A stretch of 37,571 nucleotides of DNA from the NCBI GenBank assembly GCA_937138345.1, contig CAKZOW010000117.1, forward strand, positions 1-37,571, given 5' to 3'. The position numbers were made by a program, and so were the translations under genes. Shown piece after piece: positions 1 to 8,827 of this stretch. Source of the stretch: an uncultured archaeon (lineage in GTDB: Archaea > Nanobdellota > Nanobdellia > Woesearchaeales > UBA583). The notes under the pieces are model-generated. The model made no database searches and was not told the DNA's origin. It saw only the letters and a program-made list of their open reading frames with translations. How positions within the stretch are numbered: position 1 is the stretch's first letter; each line of letters begins with the position of its first letter.

Positions 1-320
1 AGAATATAATAACCTTTTTCCCTATACCTACCTGCTATAGTATCTAAAGTATCTGTTAAAGCTATATTAAGTTTTTTACATACCTCTAAAGTTTCTGAGT
101 AGTTTAAATCTTCTAGTAAGCATTCATCTTCATTTGTTTCTACCCATATATACTCTCCTTCATTCCTAAAAGAGTTAACTAATCTACCATCGTCTAGAAA
201 GAACTCTAATTCTGTCTCTCCTTCTGGAAACTCTTTGACCAATCTTTCATACTCATAACCCTTAAATTCCCAACCTTTTTCGATTGCTAGTTTAGCTAAA
301 TCTTCTCTTAAATACCTCAT
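1..320 (-). CDS. Hypothetical protein, 3'-truncated by window edge
   Basis: Open minus frame starting ATG at 318-320 (MRYLREDLAKLAIEKGWEFKGYEYERL...), overlapping the TGA of the upstream gene (ATGA). Confidence 0.7.
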   Translation of the reverse strand, partial: MRYLREDLAKLAIEKGWEFKGYEYERLVKEFPEGETELEFFLDDGRLVNSFRNEGEYIWVETNEDECLLEDLNYSETLEVCKKLNIALTDTLDTIAGRYREKGYYI

Positions 321-802
321 ATTATTGTTTTTAAATATTCAATTACTAAATCCATCCTATCTAAACCATCTTTAATAAAGTCACTATGAAAACCTTCAAA
401 GATAACCGCCCATAAACTAGTATGAATAGTTATTCTGTGTAAGTGTTGTACTTTACATTTAATAGACAACATCTTGTTTACAAACTCTATTGGTAAATGT
501 CTTATAGGGATTCTTTCTAAAACAGGGAAAATTCTACGAGAATATTGTTCATAACAAAAGCTTAGTTCACGAACATCTTCAAGTGAATAACGGATAAAAT
601 CGTTAGGTTTAACAGGTATTACTTCTGGAGCATATCCAACCATACAAGCAGATGTCCCACAATTATGTACACCTTCTTTTAAGTGTAAGTGTTCTATACC
701 TCCAAATTTATTCATTGTCAACGTACACTTATCCCAATCTTTAGTAGCTAGGTGTGCTCTAAGTATTTCTAAATTTTTTAATGTTAATTTTGTATCTGTC
801 AT
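317..802 (-). CDS. Hypothetical protein with Cys-rich CGTSACMVGYAP motif
   Basis: 161-aa ORF; resembles the C..CA(V/I)G motif of the 21-22 kb paralogs. Confidence 0.7.
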   Translation of the reverse strand: MTDTKLTLKNLEILRAHLATKDWDKCTLTMNKFGGIEHLHLKEGVHNCGTSACMVGYAPEVIPVKPNDFIRYSLEDVRELSFCYEQYSRRIFPVLERIPIRHLPIEFVNKMLSIKCKVQHLHRITIHTSLWAVIFEGFHSDFIKDGLDRMDLVIEYLKTII

Positions 803-807
803 GTTTT

Positions 808-1110
808 TTAATTTTTTACTAATAAATATTCCAAAGCATAACGATAACTTACTCTTTGACCTGTATCTTCCAATAGTCTATCTGACAATTCATTAAATGT
901 TAATTTAGAATCTTCGTAATGGAATAATTCTACTGGTTTTACTTTAGGGTTCTCCCATTTGTTAATCTCAGAGTAAGCCACTATCACTTTCTGATTGTAG
1001 GCAAACCCACTTCCGTTATACATCTCAAAATGAATTTTACCGTCTTTACGTTGTACTAGTTTTTTACCTGTAGATAGTTTTTCTCCATTATATTTCGTCC
1101 ATGTTATCAT
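808..1110 (-). CDS. Hypothetical protein
   Basis: 100-aa ORF in minus-strand gene array. Confidence 0.65.
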   Translation of the reverse strand: MITWTKYNGEKLSTGKKLVQRKDGKIHFEMYNGSGFAYNQKVIVAYSEINKWENPKVKPVELFHYEDSKLTFNELSDRLLEDTGQRVSYRYALEYLLVKN

Positions 1111-1176
1111 ATTTTGATGTTATTAATCTTAAAGGCTGCGTCTATAGCAGCCTTTTGGTTGTTATCTAAATTTTTA

Positions 1177-1482
1177 CTATGCATTTATTAAATGTTTATT
1201 TATCCATTTTATACGAGGAGTAATGAATCCTTTTTCCCAAAAATAGGCTGCATCATTATCTTTTATTTTATCTGGATTATAGATATAATTATACATTGTC
1301 TTTTTAGGTCTATTATTGTAAATAATTTCCTTTAGTTTATCTTTTTCCTCATTAGTAATTTTATTTGCGTACATAAGTTCAATAATCCAAGGACATAACC
1401 CTCCAGTATATGCTGAATTTGTTATTAAAAATAAGTCTTGATTATCTAATAATATCTGTCCTAATTCTTTTTTAGTTCTCAT
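1177..1482 (-). CDS. Hypothetical protein
   Basis: 101-aa ORF, overlaps next gene start. Confidence 0.65.
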   Translation of the reverse strand: MRTKKELGQILLDNQDLFLITNSAYTGGLCPWIIELMYANKITNEEKDKLKEIIYNNRPKKTMYNYIYNPDKIKDNDAAYFWEKGFITPRIKWINKHLINA

Positions 1483-1837
1483 TTTTATAAATTTTAATTG
1501 TTTCTAAAATACCAGCTTCGATTGCTAGTTCATAAGTTAAGAATGTATCTCCTTCTACTAATAAATATGTTTCTTCTACATGTTTATAGATTTCATACCT
1601 ATACTCATAATCAAAACTTCCTAAAACAGGTAAAATAATTAAACCTTTTTCTCTAAACCACTTACATACTTCTTCTTGAGTAGGAGCTAGAGTATCTATC
1701 GAATTTATATCAGTGAAAAGCCTTTTGTAAATCAAATGTCCTTTCTCATCTTGATACAATCCAGGATAATAGCTATGACATGGTTTATCATACCCTAGTT
1801 CTTTCAAACTATCTGCTATTTGTTTATTGACTATCAT
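1472..1837 (-). CDS. Hypothetical protein of a repeated phage family (APTQEEVCKWFRE)
   Basis: Shares layout I..ELGY..PC..YY...PTQ...KW.R..., Tyr-rich middle and C-terminal helix with 4611-5087 and 6134-6646. Confidence 0.7.
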   Translation of the reverse strand: MIVNKQIADSLKELGYDKPCHSYYPGLYQDEKGHLIYKRLFTDINSIDTLAPTQEEVCKWFREKGLIILPVLGSFDYEYRYEIYKHVEETYLLVEGDTFLTYELAIEAGILETIKIYKNEN

Positions 1838-1840
1838 TGT

Positions 1841-2848
1841 TTATACTTTCTCTAACTGAGTGAAATAATATACTCTAGTAAAGTGTGTCACTTTTTTAGC
1901 TACTTTCTTCCAAGTAAGATTATTAGCAACCAATTCTTCAGATTCCTCTGAAATTATATCATTAGCCACCCATCTTAATAAGTTACCTATATCTCTCTTT
2001 TCTGTAGCATCTACCTCAACAATACCTTGGTTAATACGATTAGGAGTGCAAGCATAACTCACAAAAGCTTCAATACTATTAAGTTCTTCTGGATCTACAG
2101 ATGCTAATGTTTTAACCTTTGAAGTTGAGTGTTTAGTACCTTTTACTTTAAAAATAAATTTCTCTCCTTTCCAGTGAAAAGTCCATACAATTCCTTCTCC
2201 AATACCAGAGTATCCTAACTGTTTAGTTACAGGACAATCCTTTTCTACTTCATTAGTTAATTGGATTAACTTGTTTTGACTTTTACCTGGGTGGTTGAAA
2301 TCAATTGTAATACTATAAGTAGGGAAATCATAGATGTTATAAACTCTATCTATACCTGACTGTAAGCCTTTAATATTGATCCATTTTTTCTCCTCAACAT
2401 TCGTAATAGAGCAGTCAAACATATAGAAAGATTTCTCTTTTAAAGAAATACCTACTCCTTTTTGAATACCTGTACCTGCCCACTCACCATATAAGTTAAT
2501 TTGCTGATGATCTTCCAACATATGATCTTTGGAGATAGATTCCATTAACTCTGTCAATTCTCCCTTGTTATCAGCTAAAAACTGATTAAATCCAAAATGA
2601 CCTCCCGTATGGTCTACAGACAGTAAACTACCTCGTTTTAATCCTCTGATACCTTCTTTATTAGTATAAGAGATTCCTGCATTAGTACCATGTAATTTTA
2701 CAGTACCAGTAACTTCTACAGTAGGTCTATTACTCAACTCATAGATAGGATTATTATCTACATCTAACCCTTTAAAATCTGCTCTACTGTTAACTGCTCT
2801 CACACAATCTTTAAATTGCTTAATCTTATGATATGCTTTAAATTTCAT
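1841..2848 (-). CDS. RNA ligase family protein (nucleotidyltransferase fold)
   Basis: Motif I KLHGTNAGISY; EWAGTGIQ; EGIVWTF; KFIFKVKGTKHS (motif V-like K-x-K). Confidence 0.85.
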   Translation of the reverse strand: MKFKAYHKIKQFKDCVRAVNSRADFKGLDVDNNPIYELSNRPTVEVTGTVKLHGTNAGISYTNKEGIRGLKRGSLLSVDHTGGHFGFNQFLADNKGELTELMESISKDHMLEDHQQINLYGEWAGTGIQKGVGISLKEKSFYMFDCSITNVEEKKWINIKGLQSGIDRVYNIYDFPTYSITIDFNHPGKSQNKLIQLTNEVEKDCPVTKQLGYSGIGEGIVWTFHWKGEKFIFKVKGTKHSTSKVKTLASVDPEELNSIEAFVSYACTPNRINQGIVEVDATEKRDIGNLLRWVANDIISEESEELVANNLTWKKVAKKVTHFTRVYYFTQLEKV

Positions 2849-2858
2849 TGTTTAAATT

Positions 2859-3527
2859 TTAAATATTAATAAATTTAGGTGTAAATCCTCCTTGATAAGT
2901 TCCTGGTATAGGAATCATTTGATCTCCTTGTTTATCTACAGGAAAATTATCTTGTATCTGTTTATACCATGTTTTAGTGTTTGTTACTTTAGTAGGTTCA
3001 ATTAGTATATGGTAACCTCCTCTGGTTTCAAGTACTCTGTAACCTCCATCCATAATTTCTTTTAACTTGGATAAATCGAAAGGTTTCTCTACATCTAAGT
3101 CGAAATCTACGTAAACACCTCTACTTTTTGATACTTGTAAGGAACTATAAGCTTCCCTAACTAAATCATAATCTAAATTAGTTCCACTTATTAAATCCGT
3201 AAGCTTATGCATCATTATTCTAGCTGCTTTCTTTTGACTCCTTGGGTTAGGATTAATATAAGCCGCTAGACTAATTTGATTAACCTCTTTTCCTTTTAAT
3301 TTATAAGCACCTAAAGGTATTTCCCAGTTTTTAAGTTTACGAATTATATGCTCTTTTTTAACTATTACTCTCCCTAATTGTACTCTATCACTAGAATTAA
3401 TAGAAGTAGGATCATACTTTTTCCTAGCAAATAAAGCCATATAATACTTTTCACCTGATTCTAAGTCAGGTAAAGATTCTATAAAGTTTTCTAAAATAGA
3501 CTCATCTGCAATAATTGTATAATTCAT
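2859..3527 (-). CDS. AEP/PrimPol-like primase domain protein
   Basis: VDFDLD (DxD-type), GGYHILIEP (sxH-type) and GDQMIPIPGTYQGGF (D..r.lPGT-like) in AEP order. Confidence 0.5.
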   Translation of the reverse strand: MNYTIIADESILENFIESLPDLESGEKYYMALFARKKYDPTSINSSDRVQLGRVIVKKEHIIRKLKNWEIPLGAYKLKGKEVNQISLAAYINPNPRSQKKAARIMMHKLTDLISGTNLDYDLVREAYSSLQVSKSRGVYVDFDLDVEKPFDLSKLKEIMDGGYRVLETRGGYHILIEPTKVTNTKTWYKQIQDNFPVDKQGDQMIPIPGTYQGGFTPKFINI

Positions 3528-3530
3528 TTT

Positions 3531-3746
3531 TTAATTTAAATAATCTGAAATAAGTGTTTCTAAATCGTTTACTACTGCATCCAGTATAGGATAATCTAGA
3601 TAATTACTACCGTTTATTTTATGAGGAGGATATACTCCTGTTTTCAAATACTGGATGGCTAATTCGTGGTCTTCGGTATCTTAAAAGATCACGTCTAGTC
3701 TATTCATTTCCTTCTGTAGTTCTTCAATTAATTTATCGTTATTCAT
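3531..3746 (-). pseudogene. Small ORF interrupted by one in-frame TAA at 3681-3683
   Basis: MNNDKLIEELQKEMNRLDVIF*DTEDHELAIQYLKTGVYPPHKINGSNYLDYPILDAVVNDLETLISDYLN*; same frame on both sides of the stop. Confidence 0.55.
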
Positions 3747-3750
3747 GTTT

Positions 3751-4038
3751 TTAATTTTTATACCATTTAGCTTCTTTTTCATAAATGATATTTTTGTCCA
3801 CTAAAGTTTGTATGGCTAAACTGGTAGCTTCAGTAAAATTATCTGGATTGCTCTGCCACTTACTTTGAGCTATATCTTCAGGTATATCTGTCAAAAAGAA
3901 GTATTTATTCCAGTCAGATTCTACTTCTTCGTTTTCTACCCAAACATCTACCCAAGCTCGTACTTGACCATCCTGTATTAATACTGAGTCTTCTTCAAGT
4001 TTTTCTATTTTGTCTTCAATTTCTTTAATTCCTCCCAT
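3751..4038 (-). CDS. Hypothetical protein
   Basis: 95-aa ORF. Confidence 0.65.
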   Translation of the reverse strand: MGGIKEIEDKIEKLEEDSVLIQDGQVRAWVDVWVENEEVESDWNKYFFLTDIPEDIAQSKWQSNPDNFTEATSLAIQTLVDKNIIYEKEAKWYKN

Positions 4039-4039
4039 T

Positions 4040-4624
4040 CTATTTCTTATAATGAACTATAGTTACTTCCATATCTACTAGTTCTTGTTCGATAATTTGT
4101 TTAACTTTTGAAAATTCTGCTCCTGCAAGACCACAACCTATGAGTGGTAATCCAATGTGCCTACCTTTAAAAGTGTGGTTAATTTTTTTCATACATAATG
4201 TAAAAGCTTCATAATCGAATGGAGATATATTATTACGCATACCTTTCCATTCATACTGTGTATAACAATTGATAACCCATAAAGATTCTTTAATTACTTT
4301 ACCTCCATGATTACTTCTTTTATTAGGTTCGATGAAGTTTCTTAGGATATATCTTTCACTATGTTTAGCTAAAGTAATATCATGCTCGTTTCTATAAACA
4401 AAGAATTCAGTAGCATCTATTACTCCTAGCTTATTAATTTTACCTTTATTCATTTCTCCTTCCATCGTAAACCAACCAGGGTACCCTTTATCAGTTCCAA
4501 AAGCCTTAACCATTTGAGGTGCAAGCCCTTTTTTCTGTGTATTGAAACAGTTAATTCCATGAGCTATAGCATCGAATTCTCCTTCGAGTGCTAACTTAAT
4601 TAAGTCTCCTTTAATTTCTTTCAT
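4040..4624 (-). CDS. Macro domain protein (ADP-ribose-binding/processing)
   Basis: KGDLIKLALEGEFDAIAHGINCFNTQKKGLAPQMVKAFG ... IGLPLIGCGLAGAEF signatures. Confidence 0.85.
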   Translation of the reverse strand: MKEIKGDLIKLALEGEFDAIAHGINCFNTQKKGLAPQMVKAFGTDKGYPGWFTMEGEMNKGKINKLGVIDATEFFVYRNEHDITLAKHSERYILRNFIEPNKRSNHGGKVIKESLWVINCYTQYEWKGMRNNISPFDYEAFTLCMKKINHTFKGRHIGLPLIGCGLAGAEFSKVKQIIEQELVDMEVTIVHYKK

Positions 4625-5087
4625 TACTTATTAAATTTAATGCTTCTTTCAAAGCGATTTCTAATATATTTTCAAATTTACCACAGCCTAAATCTGCATG
4701 TGGTTTTGGCTTAGGTTTACATTTTTGCCATACGAAAGCTCTGTAACATAAATCTGTACTAACCCAATCATCATCCTCCCAACCATCTATACCCAATTCT
4801 ATATGAATATCTCTGTTTCTTAACCAAGCTCTTAACTCAGATTGTGTAGGGCGTATGGTTACATCTCCAGTATTATCATTTCTATAATTATACTGTGATA
4901 TAGCTTCTGTTCCTCTATAAGATTTATTGTGGTGACAATTTTCTACAAATATTTCAAAGAATTCTATAGCTACGTAATCCTTATGGTTTACTTCCGTTCC
5001 TTGTGCATCAAAATAGTTTTCACAAGGTGTATTAAATCCTTTCTCCTTAGCTAACTTAGCTACTTCAAAACTTATTAACTGACTCAT
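4611..5087 (-). CDS. Hypothetical protein of repeated phage family (PTQSELRAWLR)
   Basis: ISFEVAKLAKEKGFNTPCENYF...RPTQSELRAWLRNRDIHIEL; paralogous to 1472-1837. Confidence 0.75.
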   Translation of the reverse strand: MSQLISFEVAKLAKEKGFNTPCENYFDAQGTEVNHKDYVAIEFFEIFVENCHHNKSYRGTEAISQYNYRNDNTGDVTIRPTQSELRAWLRNRDIHIELGIDGWEDDDWVSTDLCYRAFVWQKCKPKPKPHADLGCGKFENILEIALKEALNLISNERN

Positions 5088-5091
5088 ATTT

Positions 5092-5916
5092 TTATTTAAA
5101 ACTGTTCAATAAATTATCAATCTGTTCTATTTGGTCCTTAGTGTACTTACCTGTAATAGAAAAGTATTCTCTTTCCTTTGGTTTAGGTTTTTCAGTTCTT
5201 TCCCAAGTAACTGATTCTATTCCTTCCACCCAGTATAATCTATCTCCTATATCTTGTTTAGAAGAATTAACCTCTACCGTAATAGTCACATCGTAAAACC
5301 TATTTCCTATTTTAACTAGTAATTCTTCTTCATACGTAGCATAAACTTGCCCACAATCAAATAAGCCGTCAATATCAGTAAAAGGATAATCTTCTAGCTG
5401 TAATTCGTGTTTCAAATATTCTGATTCAAATACTTGGTATTCATTTATTAAATATTGTTCTGTAGGTGTTTCTACAAAGTCTCTTTTAATAGCTTCTTCA
5501 ATGGCTAATTGTTTATCTCTCTTAGCTCTTAGTACTGTAACCTGTTTGGTGAGAGATTCTATGTCCTTACTATCTAAATCCATTGAACTAAAGTAATTAC
5601 CTGTTCTTTTAGCTCCAGGGTTTAGTTCTAGTATCTCTAATATTAGCTCTTCTTTAATTTCATACCTACTTTTCTGAGCTTTATTGACATCTATAGCTCC
5701 TCCAGTTATAAACTTTTGAGCACATTTCCTACACACAGTTACGTTAGGTTTACGATGTCTAGTAACCAAAGCCACCTCTCCTTCTACATCTACCCATTTA
5801 GTACTACAATTCTGACACTTAGATTCTTTTACCTTAGTCCTATTTCTTAGCCAAGCTTCTGTAGTAATCATATCTATTTTAACTTGGTTAACGTCTTCTT
5901 GTTTTATTTTACTCAT
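5092..5916 (-). CDS. Zinc-ribbon-containing hypothetical protein
   Basis: CQNC...CRKC paired cysteines. Confidence 0.7.
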   Translation of the reverse strand: MSKIKQEDVNQVKIDMITTEAWLRNRTKVKESKCQNCSTKWVDVEGEVALVTRHRKPNVTVCRKCAQKFITGGAIDVNKAQKSRYEIKEELILEILELNPGAKRTGNYFSSMDLDSKDIESLTKQVTVLRAKRDKQLAIEEAIKRDFVETPTEQYLINEYQVFESEYLKHELQLEDYPFTDIDGLFDCGQVYATYEEELLVKIGNRFYDVTITVEVNSSKQDIGDRLYWVEGIESVTWERTEKPKPKEREYFSITGKYTKDQIEQIDNLLNSFK

Positions 5917-6131
5917 ATTTGTTCTATTATAATGTTATCAATATTTACTTCAATACTAAACCCTTGAGTATTATCTGATGTTTTTAAAGCATCGTTAACT
6001 CTTTCTAAATCTGCTAGTAACTGATAAGTCGCTTTTCTCTTAGCTTCTTCTATTGTATTAGCTTCTACTACTCCGTGGTCAAATGATCCCCATATTGACT
6101 CGGATGTACATTTCCATTTGTATTTATTCAT
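5913..6131 (-). CDS. Hypothetical protein
   Basis: 72-aa ORF with ATGA-type overlap. Confidence 0.65.
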   Translation of the reverse strand: MNKYKWKCTSESIWGSFDHGVVEANTIEEAKRKATYQLLADLERVNDALKTSDNTQGFSIEVNIDNIIIEQI

Positions 6132-6133
6132 TT

Positions 6134-6646
6134 TTAAGTTATATCTGAAGGTGTTAACTTACGTGTTGCCCAGAAAAGGTAACCGCTTTTATTATGAGAT
6201 ATAGGTTTAGGACATACTTTTTCAAGGTAGTAATCTAAAGGATTATCTAAAATGATTTGTACTATTTTTTCAAAAGCTTTCTCAAAAGTAGAGAAAGTAA
6301 TTATTTTTTCACCTATCTTTCTTTCGGTAAACCAACCTAATGACTTACCATCAGAATCACTCCATAAATCAAAATAATAACCTCCTGTATAATGTTTAAA
6401 TAGTTTAATATTAATACCTAACTTTACTCTTATCCATTTAAATAGTAAATCATGTGATGGTCTTAATATATAACCTTTATCCTTTCTACTAACATCTGCG
6501 AAATCCTCAATATACCCTAAACTACCTTCAGTACCATCTGAATAGTAAAAAGTCTTTATATCTGACTCATTTATTAAATCAGTAAAATACAATGAGTTAT
6601 ACTTTTGTGCTATTTCAAAATTTATATAATCTGTTTTTAAATTCAT
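6134..6646 (-). CDS. Hypothetical protein, probable third member of the PTQ/KW family
   Basis: INFEIAQKYN...LRPSHDLLFKWIRVKLGINIKL...FEKAFEKIVQIIL. Confidence 0.65.
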   Translation of the reverse strand: MNLKTDYINFEIAQKYNSLYFTDLINESDIKTFYYSDGTEGSLGYIEDFADVSRKDKGYILRPSHDLLFKWIRVKLGINIKLFKHYTGGYYFDLWSDSDGKSLGWFTERKIGEKIITFSTFEKAFEKIVQIILDNPLDYYLEKVCPKPISHNKSGYLFWATRKLTPSDIT

Positions 6647-6651
6647 AATTA

Positions 6652-7038
6652 TTATTTTTCATAGTAAAAACTACCATCTTCGTAAAATTCATATTCATTA
6701 GCTTCACATGTATGTTCTATTGCTTCATCTGTGTAACAACTAGCCACAGTTTCATCATATAGTTTACGTACCCCACTTCTACGTTTTCCATTGTAATAAG
6801 CGTTGATAACATCTAAATCAGACCAACAACCTGTTAAAGGTAGTTCATCCTTAATTAAATTTAATTCCTTTAAACTTGTACCTTCTTCAAGTAATTTTTC
6901 TAGTTTCTTAATACTCTCATAAATATCTGCTTGAAGATGACCCCCTAAGTCATGCCAATTATCTCTAATCCAACTAAATACCTTCTCCTTATCAGGATGA
7001 GTATCTATTGTATAAATTGTTATTTCTACTGTTCTCAT
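6652..7038 (-). CDS. Hypothetical protein
   Basis: 128-aa ORF. Confidence 0.65.
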   Translation of the reverse strand: MRTVEITIYTIDTHPDKEKVFSWIRDNWHDLGGHLQADIYESIKKLEKLLEEGTSLKELNLIKDELPLTGCWSDLDVINAYYNGKRRSGVRKLYDETVASCYTDEAIEHTCEANEYEFYEDGSFYYEK

Positions 7039-7050
7039 ATTATTTTAATT

Positions 7051-7197
7051 TTAATAATTATTATTTGTATTTAAATATATTTCAAATACTGCTTTATTAT
7101 CAGGATTGTCTAATAGTTTCTCAACTAATGTTCTCACAGCACTCTTATTTCCTTGATAATGGTCTAAATCTAATTCTACTAATACTTGTTCTACCAT
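7051..7197 (-). CDS. Small hypothetical protein (48 aa, not in ORF track)
   Basis: Hand translation: MVEQVLVELDLDHYQGNKSAVRTLVEKLLDNPDNKAVFEIYLNTNNNY*; fits the minus-strand array. Confidence 0.5.
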   Translation of the reverse strand: MVEQVLVELDLDHYQGNKSAVRTLVEKLLDNPDNKAVFEIYLNTNNNY

Positions 7198-7292
7198 AAT
7201 TAATCTTTTAAATAGTTTTGTAATAAATTTTTAGCTTCTGGTATTTCAGATAATTCTGTCGTTTATTTTAATTCTGTATACGCACTTCGTGG

Positions 7293-7958
7293 TTAGTCTT
7301 CTTTCAACATGTATTCTAATTTTTCTTCTTCTGTCATTTTTAAACCAGCTTTCAGTAATTTAATATAACGTACATCATTTTCATCTAATGCAAACCACTC
7401 ACCTCTAAGTCTTTTACCTGCAAACATAGTATGTAATCTTGACTCAACATCCTTATAAATTACATGTATCAGTTCTACTTCTGGTTCTTCTGATTGTAAT
7501 GTTTTCTCCCTAAATTTAGGATTGACACTCTTACCTATCTTGTAGTAACCATTACGATTATTAAGCATTAGGTAGGTTAGGTAATTCTTCTTAATTTTTA
7601 CTTCTTCAGTACCGTGAGCAAAATACTCTGAATTTAGTCTATAACAACTTCTATGCCCTGTGCTTATCAAAATTTTCTTTTTTATTAAATCTTGGATAGA
7701 TGCATTAACAGTGTTATATTTACATCCTAGGATTTCAGCGTACTTTAATTTATTAGCCTTAATTAGTATAAGAGTACCGTTATTATCCGGTTCTTCTTTA
7801 AGTAGTAAAAATATTAGTTTCGTTGAATAATCTTTGGTCATAGTTAACAATGTTTCTAGATCATCCAGGTATATTTTAGAATACTGTCTTTTCCGAGAGG
7901 TTTTGGTTGTATTCTGTATGTTTTCTCCTCCCTCGGATTTGTGTTTAATTGTTGTCAT
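7293..7958 (-). CDS. RepL-like winged-helix protein fused to T5orf172/MUG113 (GIY-YIG-like) domain
   Basis: N-terminal wHTH ending GHRSCYRLNSEYFAHG; C-terminal GYYKIGKSVNPKFREKTLQSEEPEVELIHVIY...E..LH..F...R..GEWF. Confidence 0.7.
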   Translation of the reverse strand: MTTIKHKSEGGENIQNTTKTSRKRQYSKIYLDDLETLLTMTKDYSTKLIFLLLKEEPDNNGTLILIKANKLKYAEILGCKYNTVNASIQDLIKKKILISTGHRSCYRLNSEYFAHGTEEVKIKKNYLTYLMLNNRNGYYKIGKSVNPKFREKTLQSEEPEVELIHVIYKDVESRLHTMFAGKRLRGEWFALDENDVRYIKLLKAGLKMTEEEKLEYMLKED

Positions 7959-7968
7959 AATTTTATTA

Positions 7969-8454
7969 TTAGTTAGTTTTTAAATTTTTAGGATATTTTT
8001 TAATTCTATCTCCTACGAAGAAGTACTCAGGATTTACCCAATAGATGCTTCTATAAACCGTGGCTGTTATAAAGCCTTTAATCTGTAGTTCCTTTACTAT
8101 TTTCTTCATAGTATTTACGCTTAGATCAAGGTCTTTAATTGCTCTAGGTCTATTCAAGTAAACAAAATCTTCACCATACCCAGTGTTATACTGTATCCAT
8201 GTGTATAGTTTTAAAGCTGAAGGTGTTAAACTGTAAATACCTCTAGTATGATCCGAAGACCTGTATACTTTGTGGTAGTTAGAAGCTTCTACTTCTTTAT
8301 GTAGGCTCACCAATACTCCGTCTAATTCTTTGTACTGGTTTTCAAACTCTATCTCCTTAATTTTAACAAGGAAATTAGTTGTATGAGGATTTATGGCTGT
8401 TTTTAGCACATCCTTCTTTTCTGCAATTGTCATGCTTTTTCTATTTTTAATCAT
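7969..8454 (-). CDS. RepL-like winged-helix replication/regulatory protein
   Basis: LTPSALKLYTWIQYN...AIKDLDLSVNTMKKIVKELQIKGFITATVYRSIYWVNPEYFFVGDR. Confidence 0.65.
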   Translation of the reverse strand: MIKNRKSMTIAEKKDVLKTAINPHTTNFLVKIKEIEFENQYKELDGVLVSLHKEVEASNYHKVYRSSDHTRGIYSLTPSALKLYTWIQYNTGYGEDFVYLNRPRAIKDLDLSVNTMKKIVKELQIKGFITATVYRSIYWVNPEYFFVGDRIKKYPKNLKTN

Positions 8455-8827
8455 ACTTAAAGGTACTAAAAATATACCATAGTACCAAATATTATACTAA
8501 TCTTTTTTTTATTGAGGTTATTAAGGGCTACTTTTTGATTTTAGCTAAATCGCTGTAACCTAGTAATAGCAAAGGTTCTAGCCTATTTTTAGCATATTAC
8601 CTTTGGTCAAGAGGTAACTATACCCATTTCTGTTTAAATCTCTAGTCGTCTGTAACCTTGTAATACCAGTAGTTTCAGAGGTTTTTTAATTAATTATTGT
8701 TGTCAAAAAATAGCCCCTTATCTCCATCACCATCCATGATAATAATTGGAATTAAAATCAAATAGACAATTGTTCTTATCTCCACACCGCCCTAGTAAAT
8801 AGAAGGATTTAAAATCTCTTTATTAAC
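8455..8827. promoter_or_regulatory. Divergent intergenic control region, possible origin, with imperfect direct repeats
   Basis: Longest non-coding gap between divergent genes; TGTAACCTNGTAATANCA at 8554 and 8651; CTTATCTCCA at 8717 and 8775. Confidence 0.45.
8786..8797 (+). repeat. Left copy of 12-bp inverted repeat ACCGCCCTAGTA
   Basis: Exact reverse complement of 10457-10468. Confidence 0.8.

Noticed and set aside
7008-7199. Plus-strand 63-aa ORF in the track
   Set aside because: Low-complexity antisense reading; a better minus ORF (7051-7197) fits the gene array.
7200-7292. Possible decayed gene tail (TELSEIPEAKNLLQNYLKD*)
   Set aside because: No start codon upstream before an in-frame stop; too short to call, possibly a deletion scar.
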